A stretch of 12,384 bases of DNA from DATHWB01 sp040880725 (GTDB lineage Bacteria; Actinomycetota; Acidimicrobiia; Spongiisociales; ZC4RG35): the NCBI GenBank assembly GCA_040880725.1, contig JBBDHV010000054.1:1-12384 (forward strand), in the 5' to 3' direction. Shown here in pieces: positions 11,092 to 12,384 of the stretch. Numbering within the stretch: the first letter of the stretch is position 1; the number at the start of each line of letters is the position of its first letter. A model generated the notes under the pieces. That model saw only the letters and a program-made list of their open reading frames with translations. It was not told where the DNA came from and made no database searches. The position numbers were made by a program, and so were the translations under genes.

Positions 11092-11989
11092 ACGCTGCGA
11101 GCAGCGCTCGAAGCGTCTCCGTCACCCGGTAGGGATGATTGTGGACGTCGTCCCAAGTGAACCGGAGCACCTTCCAGCCGAATACCGCACCATCCCGATC
11201 CTTCACGCGATCGGCTTCGAATGAGGCCATCTGTCCATGGAATCGCCGCGAGTCCCACTCGATCGCGATCTGCCGATCCGGGTACGCGTCATCGAAGCGG
11301 CGCCCTGTGGTCCAGGGAACGGGATACTCGCTCACCGGAGTCGGCAACCGCGCATCGCGAATCAAGTCCCTCCCACGCCGTTCGAGAACCGAAGCCGAAC
11401 GGTCGTCGCCGAGTCGAGCCTCGAGCACTTCTCGCATCGTGACCGTTCCCGGCTTGCCCCGTCTGCCGATCGAACCGAGAACCGCCTCCACCTCCAGCAG
11501 GTCGACCATCTTGCGCGACACCAACTGGTCGACGATCGCGCCCATGTGCTTGACCGAACGCTCTCCAGCGAGATCGACAATCGTTCTGGCGACTGTGGTC
11601 AGCCGCACACCTGAGGACGTGGTGACGTGCCAAATGTCGAGATCATGGGTCCGCTTCACTGTGAGCTCGGGGAACTCATGAGTCGTCCGGGTGTGATGCG
11701 AGACGATCATCCGCGTGGCCTCCACGTACGGAAACTCATGGACCGCCGCGGCAGACTCGTGCGACACCACCGCTCCCGGCCACGCCGCCAAGACGGTCCG
11801 CATCAGGTCCATGCGGTCGCCAGGAGGGATCAGTCGGTAGACCCCGCGCTTCACGAGTTCCCAGGATCCGGACGCCAGTCGTCGTTCGATCTGCCTGCTG
11901 GACATCCCCAGTTCCAGTGCCTGACGGCGGGTGATCACCCCGCCCTGAGCGGATGCGAGGTCGGTTGCGAGTTTGTCGTGCTGTGCCAT
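11090..11989 (-). CDS. AbiEi-like winged-helix protein fused to a DUF559 (PD-(D/E)XK/Vsr-like) nuclease domain
   Basis: A 299-aa protein. Residues 1 to about 55 (GGVITRRQALELGMSSRQIERRL...LVKRGVYRL) are the AbiEi-type antitoxin winged helix-turn-helix. The middle part (about 70-180, with VSHESAAAVH and LTTVARTIVDLAG) is typical of this protein group. The C-terminal 100 residues look like DUF559: E203 in VLERRGRDL, D233/D234 in RRFDDAYPD, E244 and D246 in AIEWDSRRFHG, and GWKVLRFTWDDV at the end, which together form a PD-(D/E)XK-type active site. The start is ATG at 11989 with only a weak ribosome binding site; the frame stays open to 12082 but runs into the right inverted repeat. No AbiEii-type toxin is next to it. 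It lies 99 bases upstream of the carbamoylase start on the same strand, so read-through is possible. The function of such single genes is not established. Confidence 0.85.
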   Translation of the reverse strand: MAQHDKLATDLASAQGGVITRRQALELGMSSRQIERRLASGSWELVKRGVYRLIPPGDRMDLMRTVLAAWPGAVVSHESAAAVHEFPYVEATRMIVSHHTRTTHEFPELTVKRTHDLDIWHVTTSSGVRLTTVARTIVDLAGERSVKHMGAIVDQLVSRKMVDLLEVEAVLGSIGRRGKPGTVTMREVLEARLGDDRSASVLERRGRDLIRDARLPTPVSEYPVPWTTGRRFDDAYPDRQIAIEWDSRRFHGQMASFEADRVKDRDGAVFGWKVLRFTWDDVHNHPYRVTETLRALLAA

Positions 11990-12025
11990 GGCCCGACTCT
12001 TTCGAACGGCTGTGACAAGAATGCC

Positions 12026-12086
12026 GAACTGTGGGCCGTAGACCACCGCCACGGTGGTCCTGAACCCAGGGTACGCGACCACCCCC
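12026..12086 (-). repeat. Right inverted repeat of the AbiEi-like unit
   Basis: It is the reverse-complement partner of 11031-11091. The outer 25 bases (12062-12086) and the inner 17 bases (12041-12057) are identical to the left copy. An internal hairpin (GACCACCG/CGGTGGTC, 8-bp stem, 3-base loop, 12041-12059) is more complete here than in the left copy. It lies 36 bases upstream of the AbiEi-like start codon, so it probably contains that gene's promoter, though I see no clear -10 box. Confidence 0.85.
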
Positions 12087-12088
12087 GG

Positions 12089-12105
12089 CCTTTACGAAAT
12101 GTCAA
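12089..12105 (+). repeat. 17-bp direct repeat, right copy
   Basis: Identical to 11008-11024. It lies 49 bases upstream of the ureidopropionase-like gene and covers the possible -35 region of its promoter, which fits an operator position. Confidence 0.85.
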
Positions 12106-12118
12106 TGTTGGGTAGGGT
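12091..12118 (+). promoter_or_regulatory. Possible promoter of the ureidopropionase-like gene
   Basis: TTTACG (12091-12096) and TAGGGT (12113-12118) are spaced by 16 bases. The -10 box fits the TANNNT pattern common in actinobacteria; the -35 box is moderate and lies inside the right direct repeat. The predicted leader would be about 30 nt. Confidence 0.3.
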
Positions 12119-12154
12119 TCGGGCGGCCAAGGACGGATTCAGGGAGACAGTGAC

Positions 12155-12384
12155 GTGAGCAACATCGTGCGGGCGGCGCTCGTGCAGACCGAATGGACCG
12201 GCGACAAAGAGTCGATGATCGACAAGAACGTCGACATGGCGCGCCGGGCCGCCGCCGACGGCGCGCAGGTCCTCTGCTTCCAGGAGATCTTCTCGTCCCG
12301 CTACTTCTGCACCGTCCAGGACCCGAAGTACTACGACGAAGCCGAAGAGATACCGGACGGACCGACGGTCCAGCGGATGATCGG
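12155..12384 (+). CDS. Beta-ureidopropionase-like nitrilase-superfamily amidohydrolase, N-terminal part (cut by window edge)
   Basis: The first 76 codons of a carbon-nitrogen hydrolase are present; the rest is outside the window. The sequence MSNIVRAALVQTEWTGDKESMIDKN, then QVLCFQEIFSSRYFC with the catalytic Glu44, then VQDPKYYDEAEEIPDGPT, matches the beta-ureidopropionase/N-carbamoyl-putrescine hydrolase group. These enzymes hydrolyse N-carbamoyl-beta-alanine or similar ureido acids in reductive pyrimidine catabolism. The start is GTG at 12155 with AGGGAG at 12141-12146, eight bases ahead. It diverges from the carbamoylase operon, from which it is separated only by the AbiEi-like unit. The catalytic Lys and Cys lie beyond the window. 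Confidence 0.85.
   Translation, partial: MSNIVRAALVQTEWTGDKESMIDKNVDMARRAAADGAQVLCFQEIFSSRYFCTVQDPKYYDEAEEIPDGPTVQRMI

Larger units (their letters stand above)
11025..12088. mobile_element. Putative 1.06-kb mobile unit carrying an AbiEi/DUF559 gene
   Basis: The interval is bounded by inverted repeats of about 61 bp (11031-11091 and 12026-12086) and flanked by a perfect 17-bp direct repeat. A single gene fills almost all the space between, and its stop codon lies at the inner edge of the left repeat. This is the layout of an insertion sequence, but no transposase is encoded. It may be moved in trans, or by the nuclease it carries. Direct repeats of 17 bp are longer than the usual target duplications of IS elements, so the mechanism is open. 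Confidence 0.55.

Noticed and set aside
11090..11989. Complete AbiE type IV toxin-antitoxin pair
   Set aside because: No AbiEii-like nucleotidyltransferase gene is next to it on either side; the flanking genes are two carbamoyl hydrolases.

Overview
The window is GC-rich and looks like the chromosome of an actinobacterium. The S12, S7 and EF-G sequences are actinobacterial in character, and GTG starts and tightly overlapped genes are common. A deep lineage such as Acidimicrobiia is possible, but I cannot fix the class from this sequence alone.

Layout. (1) Positions 1-3142, minus strand: the str operon in the order rpsL (S12), rpsG (S7), fusA (EF-G), tuf (EF-Tu). Only the first 17 codons of tuf are inside the window. 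A good sigma-70-type promoter lies at 3346-3373, which gives a leader of about 200 nt. (2) Positions 3489-4655, plus strand: a 12-helix MFS transporter. It diverges from rpsL, and its stop codon directly abuts the stop of the next, convergent gene. (3) Positions 4656 to about 10990, minus strand: a compact four-gene operon. In transcription order it encodes an N-carbamoyl-D-amino-acid-hydrolase-like amidase, a fused [2Fe-2S]/molybdopterin hydroxylase of the XdhD type, an SsnA-type amidohydrolase and a YgfK-type TIM-barrel/ferredoxin protein. The first three are linked by two ATGA stop/start overlaps and the last by a 10-nt gap. (4) Positions 11008-12105: a gene for an AbiEi-like winged helix fused to a DUF559 (PD-(D/E)XK, Vsr-like) nuclease domain. 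It is enclosed by long inverted repeats, which are enclosed in turn by a perfect 17-bp direct repeat. (5) From 12155, plus strand: the first 76 codons of a beta-ureidopropionase-like nitrilase-superfamily enzyme.

How the genes fit together. XdhD, SsnA and YgfK travel together in E. coli and in gut-bacterial purine/uric-acid degradation clusters, where they were first named for a presumed selenate reductase. Here they are co-transcribed with a carbamoyl-amide hydrolase and sit near a second, divergent one. This suggests a route that hydroxylates or otherwise converts a purine-like or hydantoin-like ring and then cleaves ureido groups to release ammonia and CO2. Two proteins are shortened relative to E. 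coli: YgfK lacks the whole FAD/NAD(P) (GltD-like) module, and SsnA lacks its N-terminal beta-sandwich strands. No FAD subunit (YgfM) is present in the window, so the electron acceptor is unclear.

The most unusual structure is the repeat-bounded unit at 11008-12105. It has the architecture of an insertion sequence (direct repeat, inverted repeat, one gene, inverted repeat, direct repeat), but the gene is not a transposase. It appears to have inserted into the short divergent control region between the two carbamoyl-hydrolase genes, leaving each with a copy of an operator-like 15-bp pseudo-palindrome.
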